Positions 37,674 through 48,978 of a stretch of 64,000 bases of DNA are shown piece after piece; position 1 is the stretch's first letter, and each line of letters opens with the position of its first letter. Position numbers and translations under genes: made by a program. The notes below the pieces were generated by a model. It was not told where the DNA came from and did no database searches. It worked only from the letters and a program-made list of their open reading frames with translations. The stretch covers positions 13,702,501 through 13,766,500 of the forward strand of contig NC_037091.1 in the NCBI RefSeq assembly GCF_002994745.2. Direction: 5' to 3'. Source of the DNA: Rosa chinensis. Taxonomy: Eukaryota; Streptophyta; Magnoliopsida; Rosales; Rosaceae.

Positions 37674-38075
37674 TACGCAAAGCCTAACCGCATTCAGTGG
37701 ACCCTACCACGCACAAAAGTGGAGGAATCCAAGCGCTTAGGACGTCTGCGTTCTTCTCTCCGTGAGCCACCAAATACGCAAAGCCTAACCGCTTTCAATG
37801 GACCCTACCACACACAAAAGTGGAGGAATCCAATCGCTTAGGACGTTCGCGTTCTTCTCTTCATGAACCACCAAATACGTAAAAACCTAACCGCTTTTAA
37901 TGGACCCTACCACGTGCAAAGGTGGAGGAATCCAAGCGCTTAGGACGTTCACGTTCTTCTACTTGACGTTGACAAACACGCAAAGCCTAACTGCTTTGAA
38001 TAGATTTTTTCACTATCAAAAAGTGGAAAAATCCAAGCATTTAGATTGTCTACTTTCTTCAATTGTTGCCAAAAC
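37674..38075. repeat. ~100-bp minisatellite, four units
   Basis: Units starting near TACGCAAAGCCTAACCGC occur at about 37674, 37775, 37876 and 37976, each with a GTGGAGGAATCCAAGCG-like core. The last unit is the most diverged. The array lies just upstream (in its sense) of the PMD gene start, so it could belong to that gene's promoter or leader. Confidence 0.88.
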
Positions 38076-38936
38076 CCTGAAAAGAAAGAAGCAATATATA
38101 TATTGAAATACATACGAAATTGTGTGACATAAAAAAAGAAAAGAGAGGAGATGTCATGAAAATATTGTGCAACATCTTAAAAAAAGAGAGAGCAGTGACG
38201 TCATGGCATGTGAAAGAAGGCTAGGATGGTTAGAAGGAAAGAATGAATCATGAAATTATGCTTTGATTTGGACCACACGTGCATGTATATATGTGAAGAT
38301 TGTCAGAGGGTAGGACATGGTGTCACGCCCCGAATTTTGAATAACAAATTCAAATCCGAAACATGAATAATAACCAAAACAAATAACGTCCTGAATTTTT
38401 TTTGTCTTAACCAGCGTCTCGCAAAACCAAAATACAAACCTCGTAGTAAACTATCTCTCGAGTCAAATATTACAATACCACCATAAATAAAAGTTACGCT
38501 CAAAAGAGTCTACAACACACCAAAATAGGTTAAGTGCTGACGTCAACCCCGCTGCTCTACTCAGCTCGCTCTCCACCCTAATTATCCTGACCTGCAGGAT
38601 TATCCGCTACACAGTTTGAATAGTGTACCGGGATTGCAACAACACAAAACCCGGTAAGCTTTTTGCAAAGCTCGTGAGTAAATAAGAAATGAATGGTTGA
38701 TTTATCAAATCACAATTCTTTTAATTCAAGTAAAACAATCCAACAATCTGAACACACACAACAACCCCAACAATTTAATCACCAACCCAACTCACGTGGC
38801 ACAAAGTACTCACAATGCAATAACCAAGTTACCACCATGACCGTACTCCCACAACAGACTAGAGCTCTATCTGAATCGTTACGTGTCACCTTGGCCTAGG
38901 TGCAAGCATCCGATATACTTCGGTTAATACTATAAC

Positions 38937-39090
38937 TGTCGAACTTTGGGCATTTCTACCCGCAGAACAAAATACTTCTTTTATCATAATGATAACCGTC
39001 GAACTTTGGACATTGCTACCCTCAGAACAAAACACTCTGGTTATTATAACCATCGAACTTTGGACATTTCAGTCCGCAGAACAAAATATA
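38937..39090. repeat. ~60-bp imperfect tandem repeat, three units
   Basis: Three units contain GTCGAACTTTGG (or ATCGAACTTTGG) and CGCAGAACAAAATA, starting near 38938, 38998 and 39052. It is followed by a C homopolymer at about 39098-39110. Confidence 0.75.
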
Positions 39091-39551
39091 AAAAGAATCC
39101 CCCCCCCCCCCGATTCACAAAATCAAGTCTCCACCCAAATCATACTCACAACAATACCAACTATCACAATATAAACGAAATCATCAAAACCCACATATTT
39201 CAAGGTCCATTCCGTATAAAATCACGTAAATATATATATATGTAATCATCCACTCAGGAATGACCACTAATACCACCTATAGTTCACACGCAGTAAAACC
39301 AAGAAATTCATTTTCTTATATACTTTAAAACTCATTTTCTTAAAACCATTGTCTCACACATAACAAATAATTGTGCAATAAGGAAATTCGGTTCGTAAAT
39401 GAACCATGTGAGATTTACTCACCTCTAATCCCGCTGCGTCTTCATAACAGCTCAAAATATGAAACACAAATCGTCCGCCAAATCAAACCGTCAAACACCT
39501 AATCAAACGTGACTTGAATTTAGCCAACAACTCTCGACATAAATAAACGAT

Positions 39552-39778
39552 GATCTAACGGTCGGATCGAAATTAAACAATGATCTAACGGTCGGATCCT
39601 CACAGATCGCCCTTAGGATCATCCTCCTAAATTATCACGAAGATCCAACGGTCGGATCTTCCTGAATCGCCGTTACTAACATCTCCACAAATTTATATGA
39701 AAATCCGACGGTCAGATTCTCACGAATCGCCTTCCAAATCACTATTTCACAATTATACGAAGATCCAACGGTCGGATC
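39552..39778. repeat. Third array of the near-palindromic CAACGGTCGG motif
   Basis: Five copies start at 39552, 39582, 39642, 39702 and 39762: spacing 30, 60, 60, 60 bp. Variants include GATCTAACGGTCGGATC and AATCCGACGGTCAGATT. Phase is kept although units between them are lost relative to the arrays at 15.9 and 17.9 kb. Confidence 0.88.
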
Positions 39779-40826
39779 TTCGCCCGTGACCACACAAAGT
39801 CATCGGGACAGTCATACGATCAATATAATAAAACTACAAGTCCATCAGACGGTCTGATCTTCACAGATCACAAATCAAACGATCGAAATCGATCGAAATT
39901 GTAAAATTCATAACTTAATCATACGATCTCCAAAAATTACATGCTATATATAGAAATGATCGTATCGACATGTAGAACATAAAAATGGGCGGAAACTGCC
40001 CTTGGGACCCCCGGAGGTGGCCGGAAAAAGCCGCCGGAGTTAGGGACAGATCCGCCGCCGACCACCGCCTATGGTGTCGGGGCCGAGCTTTTCCTCTTCG
40101 TTTAATCATTTTGAGCAACTTTCATAACTAGCTCGAAGTCAGAAAATGGACGCAAGTGATCGAAAATACCTCAAACAGTCCGGTTTGGCGGGAAAATTTG
40201 CAGAAAACGGCGAGAGCTCCGACGAGCGTGAAAACGTTCACCTCCGGTTCGGGTCTTCTTGGAGTTTGATTAGCAACTCAAGGAGAGTTCAACAAGCCAA
40301 AGAACTCGAGTTTTAGTGGCCGGAGCTAGGAGAAATCTTGGTTGGAACTCAATTCGGCCGGAAATGGAAACGTGGTTACCGCCGCCGCTACAGGCCGTGC
40401 CGCCGCGCAAGGCTTCCACTGGCAGCTGCGCAAGGTCGAGGCGAAGCTGACGGAAGAAGTTTGGTAAAGATTGGTGGCCGGAGAAGGGAAGCTCTGTTTT
40501 CGGCTCGGGCTCGGGAGGAGAGAGAGAACAAACAGCGCTGCTGCTAAAAAAGGAAACCCTAGCTATTTTTGGAAATTTCCAAAAATAGCTAGGTATATAT
40601 ACCCAAAATAGAAATGTTTCCAAACACAATAACTTCTTCGTACGAACTCCGATTCTTGCATTTAGTGACCCCCCCTAAATAATGTTTGTTTTGAAAATAA
40701 ACTCATTCGAAACCAAATTTCTCACACAGCAACATACGAATCATGCCCAAAATTCATATATCAAATAATTGAACAAATATCGAATTACGAAATATTTAAC
40801 TGAGAATTTCGGGTCTTCACACATGG

Positions 40827-41209
40827 CATCATGGATATCTAGAGAAAGCTTCATGGCATGTATTAAACAATAATAATAGTAAAAGGAAGGTTAATCAATG
40901 ACAAGTACCAAAAACTTGCCTTTGCCACTACCAAGAACCGGCGTCCAATCAAGGTCCCAGGAGAAGCAAACGCACCAGAAGCAGCAATGAGGATTCTTCA
41001 ATTATCACCAAACCCCTGAAAAGAAAGCAAAATATATATTTAGAACAATTTTCAGAATACATGTACGGTACAGAAAAAAAAAAAAAAAAAAAAAAAAAAA
41101 GAAAAAAAAGGGCATGTGAGAGAAATTAAAAAAAAAAAAAAAAAACTGGCCATGCTTTGGACGTCATCAAAAGAGGAAGAAGGTGAAAGGGACATGTGAA
41201 CATGAATGA
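40827..41209. other. Residual Tat element sequence between insertions
   Basis: Non-coding, with long A runs (41074-41108, 41130-41145). Part (CCCTGAAAAGAAAGCAA at 41014) resembles sequence at 38073 beyond the minisatellite, so it is the continuation of the Tat 3' region across the solo LTR. Confidence 0.6.
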
Positions 41210-41218
41210 TTAATTAAT

Positions 41219-41539
41219 GGGTTAAATACTATTTACTCCTTGAACTTTCAGGAAAAAAAACAGTTCAATCCCTGCCTTTTCAATTTCACACGTTTATTCC
41301 CTCATCTCTCAATTTTGAACCAATAGGTCCATTCCGTAAAAAAACTCTATTAAAATGTCTATTATACCCTCAGTTCATCTTTTTTCTTTTTCTTAATTTA
41401 TTTTTTTTATCTTTTTTTTTTCCTTTTCTATTTATCTCTTCTTCTTCCACCTCTCTTCTCCTTCAACATCAAAATTTCTAAAGCGACCAGATCAATCCGA
41501 AACACAAAACCTCTCTTCATCTGCTCAATCAAAAAAAGG

Positions 41540-41574
<35 letters not shown>

Positions 41575-41762
41575 TCTTTTCAAAAAAATTAATTAATTAA
41601 TTAAAAAATTTGGGGGTAGAATAGACATTTTTGGTCAGAGAATGACAAATTGCACCTATTGGTCCAAAATTGAGAGATGAGGGAGTAAACATGTAAAATT
41701 GAAAAGGTAGGGACTGAACTGTTTTTTCCTTCAAAGTTCAGGGAGTAAACAGTATTTAACCT
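41219..41762. mobile_element. Non-autonomous Mutator-like element, 544 bp, 9-bp TSD
   Basis: Terminal inverted repeats of about 150 bp (left GGGTTAAATACTATTTACTC; right end GGGAGTAAACAGTATTTAAC). They include CCTATTGGTCCAAAATTGAG paired with CTCAATTTTGAACCAATAGG. TTAATTAAT flanks both sides (41210-41218, 41763-41771). The interior is T-rich then A-rich with no ORF. It is the same TIR family as 53070-54322. Confidence 0.88.
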
Positions 41763-41771
41763 TTAATTAAT

Positions 41772-42117
41772 CATGTTTTTGCATGTATGATGTGAAGAGA
41801 AAAAAAAAATTCATTCAATGGTTTGCACGTGCAGGTGAGTTGGTGAATCATGGAATCAATCAATTAAGCTTTTGGGTGAATTGGTCTGCACAAGTCTGTA
41901 GGACCATATTTGGACATGGATGAATTCATGCTTTGCACTCAGACCGACAAAAACAAAATCATCATGCTTAGACTTTGGGGTCTACACGTGCATGCATCTC
42001 TCTCTCTCTCTCTCTCTCTTTCTCTTATATGTATCGTCAGAAGGTGAGGCAGTAATAGAAAGATCAAGTATTTAGACCCGAAAAAATACATAATTCGAGG
42101 ATGCTATGAAAATATAA
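41772..42117. other. Residual non-coding Tat 3' region
   Basis: No ORF. It holds a TC microsatellite (about 41998-42024). GCACGTGCAGG and ACACGTGCATGCAT are G-box-like sites that also occur near 38275, so it is part of the same element tail. Confidence 0.5.
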
Positions 42118-42378
42118 AATATATATGGCATAATTTTGTAAACAGTACATCAAGTAAATACTACTAATAATTCTTATACATAATGTTCCAAACCGATTAT
42201 TTTGGTACACGGACTCTCGATCTTGACCCATTATGTAGACACAGCGTCAATGACACCATTAACTCTAATGCCATTATGTATTTGTCAAAGAGTAATTTAG
42301 TACTATCACACTCTGGCTCATTTTTTCGGTTAAAAAAAAAAAATTCTCCTGATCTCCTCTGATTCTCTCCTTCTCTCC

Positions 42379-42407
42379 CTCTCTCCCTCTCTCTCTCTCT
42401 CTCTCTC
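42379..42407. repeat. (CT)n microsatellite
   Basis: A CT run inside the MULE next to the left TIR. Matching GA runs at 42781-42805 and 43189-43233 make the element's interior partly self-complementary. Confidence 0.85.
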
Positions 42408-43185
42408 CCCCCACATGCCCAAACCCAGAAACCTCGACCCCGGTGACCACATCTCCTCCACCTTCCAAATCCATACCCACGAAACTTAACCCCACTTCTA
42501 ATCCCAGCCCCATCCCCACCACCGATCACCACCACAATCCCTACGCCCATCTCTGGATCCACCACATCTGCCTCAGTCAGCCCAACAGTTCTCAATCCTT
42601 GCCTGGCCTTCAACCTCACCTTCTCCGTCACCGGAAATTGATTCCACTCTGGCTTCCACTCTAGTTTTACGTCACATATGACCAATATATTCTCTCCTCT
42701 TATTCTTCGAGCAAAGCTTCAGTGCTCTCTTCCCGCACTCTCATCACAACCTCTTAGGATTTTCTAGCAAATTGAGATGTAGAGAGAGAGAGAGAGAGAG
42801 AGAGAATCACTGAGATGAAGGTGAGGAGAGAGAAATTAGGTATGAGAAGATGGGTATGCATGTGATTGATTGGTTTTGATGATGAAGAAGAAAGATTCAA
42901 TTGGAATTTGGGGTTTTGGATGATGAGTTGTGAGATGGATTATGATCTATTCAGTTGAGGTCTTGGGCGGCTTGGTGGCGGAGCAAGTCAGGTTCTGGTC
43001 GGGGAGGACCGGAAGAGGCAGTGAGAACCCAGAGTTGTTGCTGTTGTTGTGGTTGTTGTTGAACACCAGGATTAGGATTATGATAATGGTTGTTGATTCA
43101 GCAGAGGTGAAAAACTGTGGATTGATTAGGTTGGAATTGCAGAGGTGATCGGGATTGGGAGGGAGGAAGAGAGATGGGTGCCTAT

Positions 43186-43188
<3 letters not shown>

Positions 43189-43233
<45 letters not shown>
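43189..43233. repeat. (GA)n microsatellite
   Basis: About 22 GA units just inside the right TIR of the MULE. It pairs with the CT run near the left TIR. Confidence 0.9.
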
Positions 43234-43235
<2 letters not shown>

Positions 43236-43449
43236 TTGGGTGCCCAGAGAAAGAAAGCCGGGTGCTCAGAGTAAAAAATTGAAAAGACCATATTACCCCT
43301 CAAATTAACGGCGTCATTGACGTCGTGTACTGATAGTGGGTCGAGTTTCAGATTTCATGTACCGAAATGCTTGGTTTGGAACTTTATGTATAAGAATTAT
43401 TAGTGACCTTTACTTAGTGTACTGTTTGTGAAATTTTCCCAATATATAT

Positions 43450-44159
43450 CAAGAAAGGATCGAGAGACATATCTTAGTCTCTTCTACGTGCTAACGTCAC
43501 ACAAAGCCCGAGACAAGAAACAAGTAGCAGTAACCCCTGTCAGAGAGTAGAGAAATAAAAAGTGAGCACAGGCTATTGGTTGTCTCAATTATTAATGAAG
43601 AAACGTGTAAAGACAAATAACCTTTGCTTGATGAACTTCTGCAACACCAAAGACAAAAGGCAATGAAGCTAGCAGCCAAGTCGTTTGTGTTCCAAAATAC
43701 AAAGGAGGCCGTCCTTTTGTATTGAAAGGCTAGGGTTTCTTACTTCATTACTTTCCTAGTTGAGACCAGAAAAATATGGAAGGAATCAAAATTCTTGCTA
43801 TATATGGCACCAAATTTGTGTGATGATTATAGATATCAATTGCTGAAATTTTGCAGGTGAATATCTTACGTAAGGAAAAACCAAGAAGTGATTCCATGAA
43901 TATTTATGTTATGGGTTTTCATTACTATTTGAAATCCGTAATATATTTATTAAATTAAATCACAATATTTTTGTGGAATCTCTACGACTGTGGAGTTCTA
44001 CAAGCTAGCTCCGTTAAAGCAAAGCATTGCGACAAGCTAAAATGGAAAAGACGTCAAAGTCAAGGTGACCAAAAAAAAAAAAAAGTCAAATTCAAAACTT
44101 CAAGTCACGCCTCCAACACGTGACGACATGTTTACGACGCACCTCGAAGTGGGGGCATT
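43450..44159. other. Tat element 3' untranslated region and polypurine tract
   Basis: No ORF is supported. It ends with a purine-rich tract (GAAGTGGGGGCA, about 44146-44157) directly before the TGTAGACACG start of the 3' LTR, as expected for second-strand priming. CACGTGACGACATG and other G-box-like sites lie near 44.1 kb. Confidence 0.6.
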
Positions 44160-45287
44160 TGTAGACACGAAAAAATTTAATGAAAATAAATTCATTAAAT
44201 AATTCGGTCAACACTTGAAATTATGACCGAACAAACTCAGTCGGCATGTGGGTCCCACAAAATGTGCACATGGCTTATGAGTAGGCAAAACCAAGCGGAC
44301 TTAGGGAATGACACATGGCGGCATACAAAAAACCCGACGGCAATAAATAAATTTGTTTTGACTTAATCAGCTAATATTAAGGCAGATCAATTAAATTAAA
44401 TCAATTGATTCCGAGTTAAATCAAGTATTAAATTTCGTCTGCTGATTAGATGTCAATTTATTTAAATTGATAATCAAGATGAAAATCAGCCATCAAATTG
44501 ATTGGCAAATTCCTTAATGGTCGTGATTAAATCAATCAATTAAGGCTGATTGACTTGATTATGTTATTAAGGAAAAACAATTAAAATCAGCAATCAAATT
44601 GATTGGCTAATTCCTTAATGATCGTGATTAAATCAGGCTGATTGATTTGATTATGTTATTAAGGAAAATGCAATTAAGTACTTGTCATCAAGGCATTCCA
44701 AATTGAGAGAGACGCCGACACTATAAATAGCCCCTCTCAAATCAAGAGAAGGACTTCGGCAAAAAAAAGAGAAGAAAATACTCTCAAAATTTCTGAAGCC
44801 TCCCAAGCTCGTGTGAAGAACCCTCAAGCTGCCAAATAGCCAGTTCCTCACCAACTTCAAGTCAAAACATTCGTCACGTGTCGACTCTCGTGACCATCGT
44901 ACAACTCAAGATCAAGCGTCAAGCCCTTGAGTGAAATTCATCGTCGGAGATAGAAACAGAGGATTATCAAAGATTGTAACCCGCACTCAAATTGTTAATA
45001 AAATTATTATTATTGTACACGTGTCTGCATTTTGTTTGTTTTCAGATTCTTGTGTTTACAATGTTATAATTATTAAGTCGACGTAACCTTTGAAGTTTGA
45101 GCTCGTTCTAATTGATATTGAGCATTCGACGAATTATCGTTTTAGAGCTTCGATTTTATTATCGTCAATTTACTTTCGGTTCTCAAAATCAATTATTCAT
45201 AATATCAATTTGTTTAGAACGACGTGTAGATCGAGTTCGAGGAGTAATTGTTGGGTGGACGTCATAGCGCAAATCGGTGAGTGAACA
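44160..45287 (+). mobile_element. 3' LTR of the Tat element
   Basis: It begins TGTAGACACGAAAAAATTTA right after a polypurine tract and ends near GGTGAGTGAACA, about 1.13 kb. It has a TATA box (TATAAATAG, 44722-44730) with a plausible transcript start about 30 bp downstream, and poly(A)-type AATAAA near 44998. A ~100-bp internal duplication (44482 and 44584: ATCAAATTGATTGGC...) is visible. The 5' LTR is absent, so the ends cannot be checked by alignment or TSD. Confidence 0.7.
44722..44730 (+). promoter_or_regulatory. TATA box of the Tat LTR
   Basis: TATAAATAG sits mid-LTR in a G+C-richer patch (CCGACACTATAAATAGCCCC), the usual position of the U3/R boundary promoter in plant gypsy LTRs. Confidence 0.65.
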
Positions 45288-46408
45288 TTTAATTATTCAT
45301 TAAATAAACAAAACCTAAACCCTTTGGTCTTCTAATAAACAAAGGCCTAGCTATCATCATCGATCTTCTACTCTGGTTTTTCTTTTTCTCCAGTTCACTG
45401 CTATATTCGTCTTCTAACTCTTATATATGAAATTGCTCACCGCGATGAAACTAGGGATTCAAATTGCTCACCTTCTGTGGTTTATCACTTCTGCCAAGAT
45501 CTCTATACCGCAACAAAGTGATGTTCCCGGAATGTAATGTGCACTCTTTATGTTAATTGGTTTACCCGATTATAGTGCCAGATAGATTCATAATGCAATG
45601 GATGTTTTAAGTGTCTCGTTCGCGACAAAGTGCAACAAGGGAAAACAATATTTGGGAAAATATTTTGGTTCATGGGAATACAGAGAATCCTCAATTTTAG
45701 AAGTGTTGGATACGTTTTTGGCTGGTCTAACTGTCATTGTTGGGAATTACAGTTAAGAACTGATCTTTGAGCAAAGAAGATAGCTTAGCTTGAAAGTGCT
45801 TTGACAATCCATCATCAGTAGACACACAAGTACCCTCCTCATGGTTCTAAGGATTTCAGGATCACAGCAAGAGTAATAATTACAAGTTTACAGGTTTCAT
45901 GGCCGTTCTGATTGTCATTCTCACCTCCTGCTTGCTTCTTATGATCCAAGATAGAAGCCCCATAACTTATCTAAGCTCCTGAAAATTCATTTCTTGTCAG
46001 TGAAGGTAGAGTGACCCAATTGAGAAAAAAATTGTTTGGTAAATACCCAAATAGGGATTCTGATTATTTTCAAGGAATTTAAAGGTTCTGAGGCTAGTTG
46101 GATTCTGGGTAGAAGATGATGAGGATGGAATTGAACTGAGGTTGACCAAAGTAGAGGATGATGATGAACAATGGAGATGGTTAATGGAGATAGTAGACGA
46201 CAAAAGGGTTTAGGTTAGTTTAATTAATGAATAATTAAATAATAAAATTTAAGAGTTTTGCTATTATTAAATTTCTTTTTATCTTTTCCGATAATTAAGT
46301 TAACTATAGTTAGCTATAATAATGGGTTATTAGTTTATTAAACGTGGCAGTTTTTATGGAGTGATGGTATCACCACGATGGTGGTGAGCAAATTTGAATC
46401 CTGAAAGT
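45288..46408. other. Non-coding stretch bounded in part by an inverted repeat
   Basis: Sequence at about 45288-45333 (TTTAATTATTCATTAAATAA, then AACCTAAACCCTTT) is the inverse of about 46195-46236 (AAAGGGTTTAGGTT, then TTAATGAATAATTAAA). This suggests a ~0.95-kb inverted-repeat element or a fold-back, but I found no target duplication and no ORF of known type. Confidence 0.45.
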
Positions 46409-46870
46409 CCTCTAGTGCATTGCATTTAAAAGTCCTTTAGGTATCATCCACCCATTATTATTAAAGCGATGACTCTCTTTCTTTCATAATTTTGTTTTGG
46501 TCCTGATTAGGTCCTCGAAACTTCAAGTTATGGTTAAGCTTAAACAATTCATTATGCTTACTACTTTCTAAACTAAAGCCCAGAGAGCAACACAACCCAT
46601 TACTACATGGGTTTATGCATTAATCATGGTACCTATGCTTGTCTTTTTTCTATGAATTGCTACAAGTAATTCAACTTATGGCTCTGTATTAAACAATTAA
46701 CCCACCAAACAGGGGTCCTAGTTTTACTACTACTTTGAGGTTTGTAAACAAATACAACCACTGGGTCACCTGGATTTGGACTTAGTGCCTTCTCAATTTT
46801 TCTCAATTTACACCGAGATTTAGGGCCCCAAATTAGTTGTTGAGAATTAGTTAATTTTGTCTAATATTCC

Positions 46871-48050
46871 TTTTTTTTTTAAAGAAATGGCTGGTGCAGC
46901 GGCCCTCACGCCTTAACCATTAATGAAACCATAGAATACACCGGGGGGGGGGGGGGGGAGGGACATAGTGCCTTAACCCCAAATTACAATAAGCCTCAAG
47001 AGAACCACTCAAGATAATAACAGGCGTCTCATATAAAAATATACATTCTAACATGCACCTTTTAGCGAAGAGTTTTCCACGGGCTACTCCATTCGCTTTA
47101 CAATTATGGTGACAAACTGGAAAGATAAAGCTCACTCGGAGCCATGAATTACCAATACTATCAGCTTTCCTAGTATGCTGCCACCAGAAATATAATCTGG
47201 TGACACTTAGTTTCATTTTGCCACTAAAAGGCTGCGCCCATTTGACTAAGCAAGGAACTCGCCTCCTACCTAGAGCAGACATGGCACGCAAGGTGCGCAG
47301 GCCTGGACAAAGCCCACATCTCCAAAACAAAACGTGGTCAGGACTTATTAAAAGCATAAAATAAGTTGCAACTAAAGAACCAAACAAGTTGAAAATTAAA
47401 AGCAACATAGCCCTGATTGGGCCCAACACCATGACCCAGGCCCCAGACCCGACCAAAAATGTGGGAAAGCCCCACCAAGCCCGAAAGAGTTCCAGCTGCA
47501 TTCCCACCATCGCACACCCACCACCATCCGCCGATCGAGCCTTCACCACTGCCGTAGCACTGTCGTTAATATGCTGCCACTCGCCAGATCGGAGATGACG
47601 ACTCTCGTTGGCCAGATACCAGATCTGGAATGGGTTTGGCACCACCAATCGATTCAGATAGGATAGAACTCTCCCTGGCAGAAATATCTCCGATCCCAGC
47701 TTCTTTTCGCTGTGCGGCCCCCTACTCCGTCGGGCCTTAGCGCCCCATAGCGGTGAATGTCGCCTACACCTCCCTCTCAACATCGACAGCCACCATCGAA
47801 CCTGACCACTCTTCCAGCCATCCCAATCTCCTTTCCCTATCCTTGACCCGGATTTCAGACCCAAATCCTACCACCGACCAATCAAGTAGCCAAAGCGGCG
47901 CTAGAACACGAGGTCCCGTCCGACGACGATGTCGCTAGGACGTCCCGCCGGACGGAGAAGCAAAACAACTAAGGGGCGACAAGAGCGTGGAGGCGCGTTC
48001 TCTTACTAGCCTTTCTATCACAAAGCAGTTTGTAGGAATATATACCTGAA
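46871..48050 (-). mobile_element. Retroposon-like insertion, minus strand, with poly(A) tail
   Basis: It begins on the plus strand with a T run (46871-46880), i.e. a poly(A) tail on the minus strand, followed by GC-rich sequence. It is absent from the corresponding place in copy B, where GTCTAATATT continues directly into AAATTTATTGTTATAG. A 314-codon minus ORF (46920-47864) has no recognised domain and looks like non-conserved open sequence in a LINE-type fragment. A G homopolymer lies at 46943-46958. The right border is approximate and no TSD was identified. Confidence 0.55.
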
Positions 48051-48169
48051 TGATAATTTATTATTATAGATTTTAGAAACAAAGTGAACTCAGGACTTAT
48101 GATCGAACCCCTTAAATAGTTAGGTTTTGAATAAATATAATTAAGATTGTAGGACTTTAACCTGTATTC

Positions 48170-48626
48170 TGGGCCTGGGACACTAGGCTTGTCGTTTGCC
48201 TTCAGGGCCATTCCATTATTCCTTCTTTCTTCCGTTGGATCGGGCCTGGGGGCGTTTTTGGGGCTGGCAGAGCCCTAATTATGTTCTTTTGCTTTGAATA
48301 ATTATCCTCACCATGTTCTGCCCTCGATTGTAGTTGTTTGTTGGTTGATGAGTGGTGATGTACATCATGAGGATCTTAGGCGTCAACGCTTGTCAAGTCA
48401 GTGGCTCTGATTTAGGGTTGGATAGGTCTAAGAATTTTTTACATTTTTCTTTTTTACATTTTATTTTTTAGTTTGGTTTGTTTGTTTGGTAGCTCTACTA
48501 TATGCAGTCTGATTTGGTCATCGAGATGTAATATGAGGGATTTTTGAATTTCTCTAACTTGACCGAGAGAGGTCATTATATTAATGGAAATTGATTCCAT
48601 TTCCCTCAAAAAAAAAAAAAAAAAAA
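48170..48626 (+). mobile_element. 5'-truncated LINE-like retroposon with poly(A) and TSD
   Basis: It ends in 19 A residues (48608-48626) and is flanked by CCTGTATTC (48161-48169) and CTTGTATTC (48627-48635), a target duplication with one change. In copy B the same site is unoccupied. The body is non-coding and resembles the 3' UTR tail of plant L1 elements in texture. Confidence 0.75.
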
Positions 48627-48978
48627 CTTGTATTCAAAAGAGTGCTCAGAGTTAGACAACAAATTATTCAACAATACACAATATCGAGAAAGTAACTAGC
48701 ATACAGAATAACAAACATATATAACAATATAGTTAGGTTTTGAATAAATATAATTAAGATTGTAGGACTTTAACCTGTATTCAAAATAGTGCTCGAAGTT
48801 GGGCAACAAATTGTTCAACAATACACAATATCGAGAAAGTAACTAACATACGGAATAACAAACATACATAACAATATAAGATTTAATGAGGTTCTCTCTT
48901 ACTCCTTTTCTTAAGGTACGTCTATTTTGGTGTGACCTGATCTTTTTTAGCTGTTGAAAATAATAACGAAGTAGTAGT

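Larger units (their letters stand above)
38321..40821 (+). mobile_element. Long solo LTR, 2501 bp, TSD CATGG
   Basis: It starts TGTCACGCCCCGAATTTTG and ends AATTTCGGGTCTTCACA, with a perfect CATGG duplication (38316-38320, 40822-40826). The sequence order matches the other family members: ACCCGGTAAGCTTTTTGC at 38648, the TACGTAA/ATATATATA block at 39230, and GTGAGATTTACTCACCTC at 39408. A motif array follows, then a GC-rich part at 40.0-40.55 kb. It interrupts the Tat element. Short ORFs at 40.27-40.63 kb are unrecognised and probably not genes. Confidence 0.93.
42127..43440. mobile_element. Mutator-like element, 1314 bp, 9-bp TSD; possible Pack-MULE
   Basis: Long inverted repeats of about 150 bp: left GTAAACAGTACATCAAGTAA and TATACATAATGTTCCAAACC; right end the complement, GGTTTGGAACTTTATGTATA. 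A perfect AATATATAT duplication flanks it (42118-42126, 43441-43449). The interior (42.4-43.15 kb) is far more GC-rich than the surroundings, with CT/GA microsatellites and codon-like texture (for example NLTFSVTGNWFHSGFHSS in one frame), suggesting a captured gene fragment. No transposase is present. Confidence 0.88.
27979..45287 (+). mobile_element. Degraded, 5'-truncated Tat-type Ty3/gypsy element with later insertions
   Basis: Coding remnants in order are gag end, protease, RT, RNase H, second RNase H and integrase, followed by an antisense PMD gene and a 3' LTR at 44160-45287. The two RNase H domains and the antisense gene between pol and the 3' LTR identify the Tat/Ogre branch. The 5' LTR and the start of gag are missing. 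Three later insertions split the 3' part: a solo LTR (38321-40821), a 544-bp MULE (41219-41762) and a 1314-bp MULE (42127-43440). The left border is where gag-like sequence begins, not a proven end. Confidence 0.82.
46409..48978. repeat. Copy A of a diverged direct duplication
   Basis: Segments starting GTCCTCTAGTGCATTGCATT (about 46410), AATTAGTTGTTGAGAA (about 46831), TAGTTAGGTTTTGAATAAAT (about 48117) and AACAAATTGTTCAACAATAC (about 48806) recur in the same order at 52442-52870 and 56202-56405. Copy A also has an internal partial tandem repeat (48650-48730 versus 48800-48890). It is interrupted by two retroposons. No gene function is recognised. Confidence 0.75.

Noticed and set aside
46920..47864. 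314-codon minus-strand open frame
   Set aside because: No recognisable domain, biased GC-rich composition, lies in an insertion with a poly(A)-like end and is absent from the duplicate copy; treated as retroposon sequence, not a gene.
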